Assembly (NCBI GenBank): GCA_015258065.1
Contig: JABZIZ010000014.1
Coordinates: forward strand, 6,916 to 70,915
DNA from: Lachnospiraceae bacterium
Lineage (GTDB): Bacteria > Bacillota > Clostridia > Lachnospirales > Lachnospiraceae
Direction: 5' to 3'
Length of the DNA: 64,000 bases
Below are positions 55,123 to 63,554 of this stretch, piece by piece; positions within the stretch are counted from its first letter, which is position 1, and each line of letters begins with the position of its first letter. The notes under the pieces were generated by a model. It saw nothing but the letters and a program-made list of their open reading frames with translations, was not told the DNA's origin and did not search any database. Both the position numbers and the translations under genes were made by a program.

Positions 55123-56034
55123 ATGAATGCAATCACAGTAAAGAACTTAAGTAAAAACTATGGTAAAACGACTGCGGTGGATCATATTTCCTTTTCCGTG
55201 AAAGAGGGGGAGTTTTTTGCATTTCTCGGGGAGAATGGTGCGGGGAAATCCACGACCATCAATATCCTCTGTACCATTTTTGAAAAGACAGAGGGAGAGG
55301 TAGAAGTCTTTTCCCACAAGCTTGGAGAAGAAGATGATAAGATTCGAGAGAAAATAGGCATTGTTTTTCAGAACTCAGTTCTGGACGGCGTATTGACTGT
55401 AAAAGAAAATCTTCTAACGAGAGCTTCCTATTACGGAATGCACAAAGAAGAAATTTTGGAGCGCTTACATCCTTTAATGCAGGCCTTCGAATTGGAAAGC
55501 ATCTGGAATAGAAAATATGAGAAATTATCAGGAGGACAGCGAAGAAGAGTGGATATTATCAGAGCGCTTTTACATAATCCGAAGATTCTCTTTTTGGATG
55601 AGCCCACAACCGGGCTGGACCCCATGTCCAGAAAGCTGGTGTGGGAGTATATCGATTATCTTCGGAAAGAAAAACAAATGACGATATTTCTTACAACACA
55701 TTATATGGAAGAAGTAAGAGATGCAGATCGGGTTGTGATCCTAGATAAAGGACGAATTGTAGCGGAGGACACACCGGCGGCTTTAAAAAGGAAATACACG
55801 AATACAAAACTGATTTGGTATGTAGAGAAATGTAGTGACAATGAAGCTGTGCTGAAAGGCATAGAGCATTCTTATGAAGCGGATCACTACATTGTGCCAT
55901 TGGAATCAAAAGAGGGGTTCCATCTCAGTGAGTTCCTCTATACAAATCGAAATAAAATCAGAGATTATGAAATTGTAAAAGGCAGTATGGATGACGTATT
56001 CCTACATTTAACAGGAAGAAAGCTGGAGGTATAA
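55123..56034 (+). CDS. ABC transporter ATP-binding protein (DrrA-like)
   Basis: A 303-residue ATPase with Walker A GENGAGKST (about 36-44), Q-loop VFQNS, signature LSGGQRRRVDIIRALL, Walker B ILFLDEPTTGLD and H-loop TTHYME, followed by the 80-residue C-terminal extension typical of ABC-2 exporters of the DrrA class. It has AAGGAG upstream and is 1 bp from the permease gene. With the LytTR-DUF3021 pair it forms a four-gene module often linked to export of peptides, antibiotics or lipids. Confidence 0.93.
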   Translation: MNAITVKNLSKNYGKTTAVDHISFSVKEGEFFAFLGENGAGKSTTINILCTIFEKTEGEVEVFSHKLGEEDDKIREKIGIVFQNSVLDGVLTVKENLLTRASYYGMHKEEILERLHPLMQAFELESIWNRKYEKLSGGQRRRVDIIRALLHNPKILFLDEPTTGLDPMSRKLVWEYIDYLRKEKQMTIFLTTHYMEEVRDADRVVILDKGRIVAEDTPAALKRKYTNTKLIWYVEKCSDNEAVLKGIEHSYEADHYIVPLESKEGFHLSEFLYTNRNKIRDYEIVKGSMDDVFLHLTGRKLEV

Positions 56035-56035
56035 G

Positions 56036-56956
56036 ATGAGGGGGATTTTGGGATTTATCAAGAGAAACGTATTGCTGTTTTTCAAGGATTGGCAGAGCAT
56101 TCTATTCTCTCTACTGACATCAATTATTGTGCTTGTACTGTATTTATTATTCCTGAAAGGCACCTTTGTTAGTGCGATACAAAGAGCAATGGAGCAGTAT
56201 CCGGGACTGGCTTCTATGGTTCTCCAAAAGGATATCGATATGTTTGCAAATCTTTTTTTACTGAGTGGTATTTTAGGCTCCGCAATGATTTCAGTTCCTT
56301 TTAGTTGTATTACTGTACTCGTAAAAGATAGAGCGAATAAAGTGGATTATGATATCTTATCAACTCCTTTAAAAAGGGAACAGATTATCTTTGCTTATTT
56401 TGTATCGGCCGTGCTTACTTCAACACTTTTGACCGATATAATCCTAGCTGTCGGCCTTATTGGAATTCGTATGCAAGGAAATATGTATTTGAATATAAGT
56501 CAAGTTGTAAAAGCCTTTTCTGTCGTTGCGCTTGGCTCTATCTCGGCAAGCGCAATATTTATGATTGTAGTTTTATTTTTCAAAACCGTCAGTGCTTGCG
56601 AAGCTTTCTTTGGAATACTATCAGCAGCTTCGGGATTTGTGATTGGAGCCTATATTCCTATTTCTCAATTTTCAAATGAAGTACAAACCGTGTGCAACCT
56701 ATTTCCTGCGAGTCAAATAACGATTATGCTGAGAAATATACTGCTTAACGGACTCTTGGAGCATATCAATACAAGCCTTCAAGGAGTGGATCAGGGAATG
56801 TTTGTTCTTAGCCTGAAAGAATACTTTTCTTTTCAAGCAAAACTGTTTAACGGATATCTGGATATGAATAAAATGCTGGGATATATTTTGGGAGTAATAC
56901 TACTCTGTATTGTAGCGCAAATTATGATTTATTCCGTAAGCTATAAGAAAAATTAG
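56036..56956 (+). CDS. ABC-2 type permease
   Basis: A 306-residue protein with six membrane helices of the ABC-2 family. It begins MRGILGFIKRNVLLFFKDWQ, where the FxKRxxLLFFxD segment is the usual amphipathic coupling start, and ends in a final helix ILGVILLCIVAQIMIYSVSY. It is co-transcribed with the ATPase upstream. The 69-bp gap that follows contains the promoter of the toxin-antitoxin operon. Confidence 0.9.
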   Translation: MRGILGFIKRNVLLFFKDWQSILFSLLTSIIVLVLYLLFLKGTFVSAIQRAMEQYPGLASMVLQKDIDMFANLFLLSGILGSAMISVPFSCITVLVKDRANKVDYDILSTPLKREQIIFAYFVSAVLTSTLLTDIILAVGLIGIRMQGNMYLNISQVVKAFSVVALGSISASAIFMIVVLFFKTVSACEAFFGILSAASGFVIGAYIPISQFSNEVQTVCNLFPASQITIMLRNILLNGLLEHINTSLQGVDQGMFVLSLKEYFSFQAKLFNGYLDMNKMLGYILGVILLCIVAQIMIYSVSYKKN

Positions 56957-56991
56957 GACAGAAGATGGACACTTAATTAGGAATAGTTTTC

Positions 56992-57033
56992 TTGACATGC
57001 AACTCCATAAGATATACACTATCAATTGATAGT
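56992..57033 (+). promoter_or_regulatory. Promoter and palindromic operator of the MqsR-Panacea operon
   Basis: TTGACA at 56992-56997 and TACACT at 57015-57020 have a 17-base spacer, a near-consensus promoter. The perfect 16-bp palindrome ACTATCAATTGATAGT at 57018-57033 overlaps the end of the -10 and the start site. This is the classic place for autorepression by an HTH antitoxin. Confidence 0.8.
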
Positions 57034-57058
57034 AAAACCTTTAAGGGAGGTGATCTTT

Positions 57059-57466
57059 ATTTTTCTCAGTATAATATCGAAAAGACAGGAAGTGGTTGCT
57101 TTCCTTGAGGAACTGAAAGCATTTTTAAAGGGTAATGATTTTGATATAGACCATGACTTAATACTAATAAAGAAAAAGAAGCTAGATGACGAAGAGCATT
57201 CAACACCTTACACATTGCTTGATTTAGATTACAATTCCGAGGATGTTGTGAATCGACTTAAAGAGTTGACCGTGGCAGAATATTCAGAAACTAAGATTGA
57301 TAAGGATGATTTCAATCCTCCGTTGCTCTTCGTCTTTGGGAAAGATATTAACAGAAGGCTTGTATATGTGAAGTTAAAGATAAAAAAGAAAGAGAATCTG
57401 AGGACATACATTTTATGCGTGTCATTCCACTATGCAAAAGAGAAGATGAAATTTCCTTATGCATAG
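57059..57466 (+). CDS. MqsR-like toxin
   Basis: A small basic protein with the ending typical of MqsR-family mRNA interferases in Firmicutes: STPYTLLDLDYNSEDVVNRL, NPPLLFVFGKDINRRLVYVK and CVSFHYAKEKMKFPY. The frame is open from 57026, but TTG 57026 falls at the predicted transcription start and ahead of the ribosome site GGGAGGTG (57045-57052). The codon with good spacing is ATT at 57059, giving 135 residues; the next GTG is at 57089. It is the first gene of the operon and lies 24 bp before the antitoxin. RNase activity is inferred from the family. Confidence 0.75.
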   Translation: MFLSIISKRQEVVAFLEELKAFLKGNDFDIDHDLILIKKKKLDDEEHSTPYTLLDLDYNSEDVVNRLKELTVAEYSETKIDKDDFNPPLLFVFGKDINRRLVYVKLKIKKKENLRTYILCVSFHYAKEKMKFPYA

Positions 57467-57490
57467 TGGATGGGAAAGCGGAGGTGAATG

Positions 57491-58534
57491 ATGGAGGCAA
57501 GTAAAGTTATTAGAAAAGTGCATATGGATTGTCCTCTATGCGATAAAAAGCATGATGTAGAGGAAAGAAAGCGACTGGCAAGCATTACGATAAAAGGGGA
57601 TAGGGTATCTTATGAAGAGCATTTTTTTTACTGCATAAACGCTGATGAAGAAGAGAGGGAATTTGAGACCGGAGCGATGGCAAATGAGAACCTGCTTAAT
57701 GCAAGGAATGCTTATCGAGTTTTACACGGCTTATTGACTTCTGAAGAAATTGTGGGAATTCGTGAAAGCTATGGTCTTTCACAGGTGGATTTAGCTCGCC
57801 TACTTGGATGGGGGGAAGCAACGATTTCACGATATGAAAGTAAGGCTATTCAAGATGAGGCTTATGACACAATGTTGCGTATGATAAAAGATAATCCTCT
57901 GGTTGCGCTGGAACTTTTGAAGAAAAATGCAGATAAGTTTTCTGAGACCAAAAGAAGACTTGTGCATTCTAAAATTGTGGGGAAACTCGATTCCTATGGA
58001 AAGGAATATATAACAAGGCAGGCGTTAGAAGCAGAGTATGCGAAATTTGATACAGCATCGGATTTTAATGGTTTCACCTTGCTGAATATTGATAAAATTG
58101 AGGTGATGATTTCGTATATTGCTGAAAGCGTATCCCATCTATTCAAAGTGAAACTAATGAAAATGCTTTGGTATGGGGATGCACTGTCCTTTAAACGACG
58201 CGGTATTGCCATGACAGGTATGGTATACAGACATGAACCAATGGGGGCATTGCCTGTTGGCCATTATAGTTTGATGGATTTGGAGAATTTAAACATACGA
58301 GAGGAAGAAAGTAATAATTATGATCTGATGCTTCATATATATCCGAGTATAGGAATGGACTATTCCATTCTTACAGATGAGGATAGGAGAATCTTAGATG
58401 ATGTGATAAAGAAGTTCAAAGATTTTAAGGCCAAAGATATTATAGAGTATATGCACAAGGAAATGGCATATACGAAAACGAAGGCGGGAGAAATTATTCC
58501 ATTTAGCCTCGCTAAGGGCATTAGAGAATTTTAA
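57491..58534 (+). CDS. MqsA/YgiT-type antitoxin with C-terminal SocA/Panacea-like domain
   Basis: The 347-residue protein joins three parts. A zinc-ribbon-like start has C14, C17 and C48 (DCPLCDKKH; FFYCINA), one cysteine short of two CxxC pairs. An HTH follows (about 83-125; SQVDLARLLGWGEATISRYE), typical of MqsA/YgiT antitoxins. The C-terminal domain (about 205-335; KVKLMKMLWYGDALSFKRRG, GALPVGHYSL, LTDEDRRILDDVI) matches the DUF4065/SocA 'Panacea' antitoxin fold as I know it. Panacea domains neutralise many unrelated toxins. The ATG at 57491 has the better spacing from GGAGGTG than the one at 57488. It should repress its own promoter through the palindrome. Confidence 0.85.
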   Translation: MEASKVIRKVHMDCPLCDKKHDVEERKRLASITIKGDRVSYEEHFFYCINADEEEREFETGAMANENLLNARNAYRVLHGLLTSEEIVGIRESYGLSQVDLARLLGWGEATISRYESKAIQDEAYDTMLRMIKDNPLVALELLKKNADKFSETKRRLVHSKIVGKLDSYGKEYITRQALEAEYAKFDTASDFNGFTLLNIDKIEVMISYIAESVSHLFKVKLMKMLWYGDALSFKRRGIAMTGMVYRHEPMGALPVGHYSLMDLENLNIREEESNNYDLMLHIYPSIGMDYSILTDEDRRILDDVIKKFKDFKAKDIIEYMHKEMAYTKTKAGEIIPFSLAKGIREF

Positions 58535-58706
58535 GTTTACATTTCTACCGGCATGCCTTAACAGCTCTACGGGGCATCTTTAATAAACGGATTGACATTC
58601 AGCATAGTAAATTTATAATGGATTTTAGACTTTTTAAATTCAAATTCCGTTTTTTTAATGGTGACTTTTGCCTTTGAAAAGAGGGGAAATTTTAGGAGGA
58701 ATAGAC

Positions 58707-59210
58707 ATGTCAACACAAACCATCATTATCATTGCTGTAGTAGCAGTAGTATGGGCGGTAGCCTTTGTCGTAATGCTTTCCATGGGCAAGAAGAGAGCAA
58801 ATTCGGTGGACAAGTTTATGGAAGACAACAGGGATAAGGGAGTTCTTCACATTTACGGGAAGCAGATTAAGGTCGACGGAAGAGATCTTTCCAGTGTGCC
58901 CTCTACTACGGGAAATGATATGGAAACCGTCGTGGCGTTAACCCCCGGTCAGCATACCATCGAGGGAATCTATCAGTCCACGGAAACGGTAGGCGCTAAG
59001 ACAAGGAACGTCAAAACGGAGAAGGTGAGCTTTGATCTTGACGTAGAGGCCGGACACCGTTATTCCGCCGGAATGTATTTTTACTCTGCTGAGGAAAAAG
59101 AGCAATATTCGAATGGACAGACAGGGAAAGTCATTCTGGAAATGCCGCTCACTCTTGTGGAAGGCAGTGATTATATAAAAGCATATATCGTTGTCTATAA
59201 GGAAGACTAA
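58707..59210 (+). CDS. Membrane-anchored protein of unknown function
   Basis: The 167-residue protein has one N-terminal membrane helix (about 5-25; IIIIAVVAVVWAVAFVVML) followed by a soluble domain rich in beta-strand patterns (VLHIYGKQIKVDGRDLSSVP, LTPGQHTIEGIYQ, SFDLDVEAGHRYSAGMYFY). The ATG at 58707 follows TTAGGAGGAA. The PGQHTIEGxY and EAGHRY phrases resemble small surface beta-sandwich domains, but I assign no function. It has its own terminator 130 bp downstream. The 172-bp gap before it shows no gene. Confidence 0.65.
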   Translation: MSTQTIIIIAVVAVVWAVAFVVMLSMGKKRANSVDKFMEDNRDKGVLHIYGKQIKVDGRDLSSVPSTTGNDMETVVALTPGQHTIEGIYQSTETVGAKTRNVKTEKVSFDLDVEAGHRYSAGMYFYSAEEKEQYSNGQTGKVILEMPLTLVEGSDYIKAYIVVYKED

Positions 59211-59338
59211 GAAAGAGACTTCGCAAGAATAGATTCAGAGGATTCTATTGTGGAAGTGTTTAGCGGAAGGGGAAAAGCATTTCTTTGAGCCTCGAGAAAC
59301 AAAGGAGTGCTTTAAGAGGAATAGGCTGATAAGAAAAG

Positions 59339-59384
59339 CGAGAAGGGACGTCGGAGTGTAGGCTTGTCCCCTCTCGTTTTTTGC
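59339..59384 (+). terminator. Rho-independent terminator
   Basis: The arms CGAGAAGGGAC (59339-59349) and GTCCCCTCTCG (59366-59376) pair with one mismatch and are followed by TTTTTT. It ends the transcript of the membrane-anchored protein. Confidence 0.85.
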
Positions 59385-59479
59385 TTTCTTGTATCTTTTT
59401 TTCCATATTTCTCGTATTCTATTTATATCGGGAGTTTGTACACAAACAAAATTCGTATGATAAATGGGGGTATATTCTT

Positions 59480-60370
59480 ATGTCGAAAAAAGACTCTTCG
59501 TTTCAGAAAGTTTTTATGTCTTTTATGTATCGTGGAAAAGAGATTTTCAAACCGTTAAATACCGGATGGATAGATGAGAGGGTCTGTGTGGTGAGAGAGT
59601 GGGTTGCCAACGTTTTTTTCTACAGGAAAAATGGGACAACCATTATGATTGATGCAGGCTACAATTATGAGCGCTTGGCAGAGAAAATGGCGTGGTTGGA
59701 TATCAAAGCTTCGGATATTCGAAACATTTTCCTTACCCATCTGGATACGGACCATATCGGAGCTCTGGAAGCGGATAGTGAGGGCCTTTTTAGAGAAGCG
59801 GAGATTTATCTTGGAGAAGAGGAAAATAAATATCTAACGGGAGAACTTCGCCGTAGAGTCCTCTACAAGCTTTGCAAACTTCCTATCGTAAAGCTGGACA
59901 ATCCGAAGAGGCTACTTCATGACAGGGAAGTCATTTATATCCAAGATATCAAGGTTGAAGCCATTCTTGTTCCCGGGCATACTTACGGGCACCTTGTTTA
60001 TCTTGTTGACGATGCCTATTTGTTTACGGGAGATACGATTTGGTTCGGCGCGGATGGGGGATACAGTTTTTTGAATTCTCTTGCCGAAGACAATGCATTG
60101 GCAAAGCGTTCTCTCGTGAAGCTGGAAGAACTTCTGCTGGAAAGAAAATGCAATCCGCTTATTGTGAGCGGACACACGGGGTGGACGGATGACCGGGAAT
60201 TTGCATTTCGACACAAGGATAAGCTCTGTATCTCCGGGAAAAAACAAAAACCGCATGATCCGACTGCCCCTTATGACGGCTATGATGAACGGGAGGATAC
60301 GGAAGAAAAGGCAAGAAATATGCGGCTTCCGAAGGCTTGGGACTGCATGCACAAGAATACAGAACAATAG
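59480..60370 (+). CDS. MBL-fold metallo-hydrolase
   Basis: A metallo-beta-lactamase fold hydrolase of 296 residues with the zinc ligands visible: THLDTDHIG (HxxxDH), the histidine in PGHTYGHLVY, the bridging aspartate in FTGDTIWFG, and SGHTGW near the end. The ATG at 59480 follows TGGGGGT; the frame is open to 59381, but that part overlaps the terminator. Substrates of this broad family vary (lactones, thioesters, nucleotides), so none is named. It appears monocistronic with a terminator at 60449. Confidence 0.85.
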   Translation: MSKKDSSFQKVFMSFMYRGKEIFKPLNTGWIDERVCVVREWVANVFFYRKNGTTIMIDAGYNYERLAEKMAWLDIKASDIRNIFLTHLDTDHIGALEADSEGLFREAEIYLGEEENKYLTGELRRRVLYKLCKLPIVKLDNPKRLLHDREVIYIQDIKVEAILVPGHTYGHLVYLVDDAYLFTGDTIWFGADGGYSFLNSLAEDNALAKRSLVKLEELLLERKCNPLIVSGHTGWTDDREFAFRHKDKLCISGKKQKPHDPTAPYDGYDEREDTEEKARNMRLPKAWDCMHKNTEQ

Positions 60371-60415
60371 GAAACGAGAGGGAAGCAAATAGCGTGAGAA
60401 TCAGGGTTTAGAGAT

Positions 60416-60440
60416 GTGCATATGGATTGTCCACTGTGAA
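60416..60440 (+). other. Short copy of the antitoxin gene start
   Basis: GTGCATATGGATTGTCC at 60416-60432 is identical to 57518-57534, codons for VHMDCP in the MqsA-like gene. Here the frame runs VHMDCPL and stops at a TGA. It looks like the scrap of a second copy. Confidence 0.5.
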
Positions 60441-60448
60441 ATAGACAG

Positions 60449-60477
60449 GCACTTGCATTTTTGCAGGTGCTTTTTTT
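60449..60477 (+). terminator. Rho-independent terminator after the MBL gene
   Basis: GCACTTGCA (60449-60457) pairs with TGCAGGTGC (60462-60470) with one wobble pair, followed by seven T. Confidence 0.88.
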
Positions 60478-60533
60478 GATTTTCAAATTTCCAAAGAATT
60501 AAGTTTTAAAAAAATGCGTTTCGAACAAATTAC

Positions 60534-60611
60534 CGACTAATAGTCGAAAAAGCTTGACAGCCACCGATGGCTGCTTTATCATAAAAACCGACCAATGGTC
60601 GAAAACATCAA
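60534..60611 (+). promoter_or_regulatory. TetR-type promoter with two palindromic operators
   Basis: CGACTAATAGTCG at 60534-60546 and CGACCAATGGTCG at 60599-60611 are palindromes of the same pattern (CGACYAATRGTCG). Between them lies a consensus promoter, TTGACA at 60554-60559 and TATCAT at 60577-60582 with a 17-base spacer. One box ends 7 bases before the -35 and the other begins about 10 bases after the start site. Autorepression by the TetR protein encoded next is the natural reading. Confidence 0.85.
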
Positions 60612-60685
60612 TAGGAGTAAAAGCTCAAATATGGAGCTCGGAGCAGATAGGAAAACCGGGTCAGATATAAAAAATGGAGGCGGAT

Positions 60686-61291
60686 ATGAAAAAAGGGGAA
60701 CAAAGAAAACAGGAACTTCTAAAGCTTGCCTATCGCATGTTTATAGAAAAAGGCTATGAGAATACCAGCATTGACGAGATTGTGGCTAAGGCCGGTATCG
60801 CAAAGGGCACTTACTATTATTATTTTGCAAGCAAAGAGGCAACGCTGGAGGCGGTCATTGAAATGATGATAGAGAAGGAGAGCGCTGTAGCCAAAGAGCT
60901 TCTTCAGGCATCACTTACCATACCCGAAAAACTGGTTTCGGTTGTGAATGCCTTTCGTCCGGAGAAAGAGGAAGTGGTAATCACGGATGTTCTGGAAAGA
61001 AAGGAAAATATCGTCATGCACGATAAAATCTGCAAGAAAATTGTAGAGGTGGCGGTACCGATTCTGGCAGAGATTGTTAAAGAAGGAATAGCACAGGGAG
61101 TTTTTGCGTGCACTCTTATTGAAGAGCGAGTGAAGATGCTCCTAGTTACGAGTCAACATATGTTCGATTATGGAGATTTTGGGGAAAAAGATGTAGCGGT
61201 GTATATCGACATGCTGGAGAAGTCACTGGGGGCAAAACCCGGAACCATGCATTTTATCAGCAAGGTCTTAGTAGAGGGGGCAAAGGAATGA
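60686..61291 (+). CDS. TetR/AcrR family transcriptional regulator
   Basis: A 201-residue regulator whose N-terminal HTH reads NTSIDEIVAKAGIAKGTYYYYFASKEATL (about 25-53), the TetR signature. The C-terminal ligand domain is helical. The ATG at 60686 has GGAGG five bases before its spacing window; an earlier ATG at 60674 lacks a site. It overlaps the CPBP gene by 4 bp and heads a three- or four-gene operon with an efflux-type MFS protein, so a toxic small molecule is the likely inducer. Confidence 0.93.
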   Translation: MKKGEQRKQELLKLAYRMFIEKGYENTSIDEIVAKAGIAKGTYYYYFASKEATLEAVIEMMIEKESAVAKELLQASLTIPEKLVSVVNAFRPEKEEVVITDVLERKENIVMHDKICKKIVEVAVPILAEIVKEGIAQGVFACTLIEERVKMLLVTSQHMFDYGDFGEKDVAVYIDMLEKSLGAKPGTMHFISKVLVEGAKE

Positions 61292-62259
61292 GCAAGGGAA
61301 TGAGCGAGATTATGAGCAAGGGGATAATCAAAGCGCAGAATAAAGCGCAGAATAAAGCGCAGAATAAAGCGCAGAATAAAGCGCAGAATAAAGCACAGAA
61401 CAAAGAACAGTTCATGCTGGATAAAGATGAATATCGATATAGACCGTGGTTATTCTTTCTCTGTGCGTATTTTTTCACATGGATCTTCTGGATACCGGCA
61501 ATCTTTGTTTCCGAAGATAAGGGGGCGGTATTGATGTTGCTGGGTCTCCTTGCACCGGCAGTGGTCTCCACTGTATTTGTCCTTGTATCCGGCTGTGAAG
61601 AGTTGAAGAGAGATCTTAAGGAAAAGATTATAGGCTTTTATAAAGTAAAGTGGATGAATGTAGTTTGGGCCGTGATTATTTATGCACTAATCATTGTTTT
61701 CTCTATTCTTTTCTCCCTTTTATTCGGACAATCCTTAAAGCAGTTTTCCTTTACGGAAGATTTTTCCTTTACCGGAGTGGGAATAGGATCTGCTTTTGTG
61801 ACCATTACACTGGCTTCGATTATTGAAGAAGTAGGCTGGAAGGGATATTGCGAAGACTCCATAGGGCAATATATGGATTGGTTTATTGAATCTCTGATTT
61901 TTGGAATCTTGTGGTCATTCTGGCATTTTCCCCTGCTCTTTATTAAGGGGACATATCAGGCAGGACTTATGGTTAATCCCTTGTTTGCCATTAATTTCTT
62001 CGTGGGTGCCATTCTCATGGGATATATCATCACATGGGTGTATCTGGTCAGCGACCGCTCCATTCTGGCCTGCATGGTGTTCCATTTGTTTGTAAACTTT
62101 ATGCAGGAAAAAATTGCGATGACAGCGGAGACAAAGTGTGTGGAAACCATTGTGATTTTCATTGTAACGGTGATTATTGTACTGCTGAATAAAAAAATGT
62201 TTTTTGGAACGGAGCATGTTGGAAGACTCTTGAAAACACGATTTGGGGAGGGAAATTAA
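61288..62259 (+). CDS. CPBP family intramembrane metalloprotease with KAQN repeat N terminus
   Basis: A 323-residue membrane protein with about eight helices. The CPBP/ABI motifs are present: EEVGWKGY (about 174-181; Lys where Arg is usual in EExxxR), FWHFPLLF (about 212-219) and HLFVNF (about 265-270). The N-terminal extension has six KAQN units from a 12-bp DNA repeat before the first helix. The ATG at 61288 overlaps tetR; an ATG at 61414 after the repeats would remove the extension. CPBP proteases process prenylated or small peptides and often accompany bacteriocin or efflux genes. Confidence 0.85.
   Translation: MSKGMSEIMSKGIIKAQNKAQNKAQNKAQNKAQNKAQNKEQFMLDKDEYRYRPWLFFLCAYFFTWIFWIPAIFVSEDKGAVLMLLGLLAPAVVSTVFVLVSGCEELKRDLKEKIIGFYKVKWMNVVWAVIIYALIIVFSILFSLLFGQSLKQFSFTEDFSFTGVGIGSAFVTITLASIIEEVGWKGYCEDSIGQYMDWFIESLIFGILWSFWHFPLLFIKGTYQAGLMVNPLFAINFFVGAILMGYIITWVYLVSDRSILACMVFHLFVNFMQEKIAMTAETKCVETIVIFIVTVIIVLLNKKMFFGTEHVGRLLKTRFGEGN
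61330..61407 (+). repeat. 12-bp tandem repeat in the CPBP gene
   Basis: Five identical units AAAGCGCAGAAT start at 61330, 61342, 61354, 61366 and 61378, with a sixth variant at 61390. They encode KAQN repeats. The identity of the units implies recent expansion; unit gain or loss keeps the frame. Confidence 0.93.
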
Positions 62260-62260
62260 G

Positions 62261-63487
62261 ATGAGTTCCGGAATGAAAAAGTTTCTCCTTCTTTGGATTG
62301 GGGAGCTCATATCGTCTATAGGTGGCGGACTCACTTCTTTTGGACTTGGGGTTTATGTCTTTCAAAAAACAGGCAGTGCGGCAGGAATGGCCTTGGTGAC
62401 TTTACTTGGATTTCTGCCTACCCTTCTTTTCACTGTTCCGGCAGGAGTGTTGGCTGACCGTTACGATAGAAGAGTTTTGATGATGATTGGAGACGGTTGT
62501 TCAGGACTTGGCATCCTTTACATTTTCCTCTGCATGCTACATGGAGAAGCAAACCTCGTTCAGATATGTATAGGTGTGTTCGTCAGTGCCATATTTTCCT
62601 CCCTTTTAGATCCTTCTTACAGAGCAACGATCACAGATTTATTATCCAAGGAGGAGTTTTCCAAAGCCTCAGGATTAGTGTCTTTGGCAGGAAGTGCCAG
62701 ATATCTGTTCTCGCCCGTTATAGCAGGCCTATTGCTGGCATATCATGACATTTCCCTGTTGCTGCTCATTGATGTATCTACCTTCTTTGTTACGATTACA
62801 ACGACCTTTATTGTAAGGCAAGGGATAAAAGCAAAACAGCCTACAGATAAGCAGTCATTTTTGGAAAGCATGAAAGAAGGCTGGAGAGCAATCCACATAG
62901 AGAAAGGCGTTTTTGTGCTTGTCCTGTGTTCCTCTCTGATTACCCTGTTTCTTGGGACTTTGCAAATTCTTGTTGAGCCGATGATTCTTTCTTTTTCAGA
63001 CTCCAAGGTGCTGGGCATTGTAGAAACCCTATGTGCAAGTGGAATGCTTGTATCGGGAATACTTCTCGGAGGTTTCGGCATTAAGAAAGAATATGGAAAA
63101 GTTCTTCAAATCTCATTTTTTATGGCGGGAATCTTTATGATCGGTATGTCAATATTTGAAAATCTGGTCAGCATCAGTATATTTGGTTTCTTTTTCTTTG
63201 CTACTTTGCCTCTTTGCAACAACTGCATGGATTATCTTTGCAGGACAAATATACCGGATGCTTTGCAGGGCAGAGCTTGGGGATTTATAGGCTTTCTCTC
63301 GCAGCTGGGCTATGTTATTGCCTATGCAGTTTCCGGCTTAGCTGCGGATGGTCTTGGGAGTCTGAGTGGAATGGGTGTCGGACGTGGAGCCGCTTTTATG
63401 ATAGGGATTTCGGGTGTCTTTCTTTCCCTTGTGGCAGTTACTTTACTTCGTTTTCCGGCTATCGGAGAATTGGAAAAGAAAACGTAA
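62261..63487 (+). CDS. MFS efflux transporter
   Basis: A 408-residue major facilitator with 12 predicted helices of the MFS_3/macrolide-efflux type. The first helix follows MKKFLLLWIGELISSIGGGL, and the A-like motif GVLADRYDRRVLMMIGD lies between helices 2 and 3. The ATG at 62261 follows GGGGAGGG; the TTG at 62243 lies on that site. It is 1 bp past the CPBP gene and belongs to the TetR operon. Drug export is inferred from family and regulator type. Confidence 0.88.
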   Translation: MSSGMKKFLLLWIGELISSIGGGLTSFGLGVYVFQKTGSAAGMALVTLLGFLPTLLFTVPAGVLADRYDRRVLMMIGDGCSGLGILYIFLCMLHGEANLVQICIGVFVSAIFSSLLDPSYRATITDLLSKEEFSKASGLVSLAGSARYLFSPVIAGLLLAYHDISLLLLIDVSTFFVTITTTFIVRQGIKAKQPTDKQSFLESMKEGWRAIHIEKGVFVLVLCSSLITLFLGTLQILVEPMILSFSDSKVLGIVETLCASGMLVSGILLGGFGIKKEYGKVLQISFFMAGIFMIGMSIFENLVSISIFGFFFFATLPLCNNCMDYLCRTNIPDALQGRAWGFIGFLSQLGYVIAYAVSGLAADGLGSLSGMGVGRGAAFMIGISGVFLSLVAVTLLRFPAIGELEKKT

Positions 63488-63554
63488 TAGGGGAATTGTA
63501 ATGTGTGATTTACAGATGGCAAACGGAATCTGTGAGTTTAAGGAGGTCTAGTCA

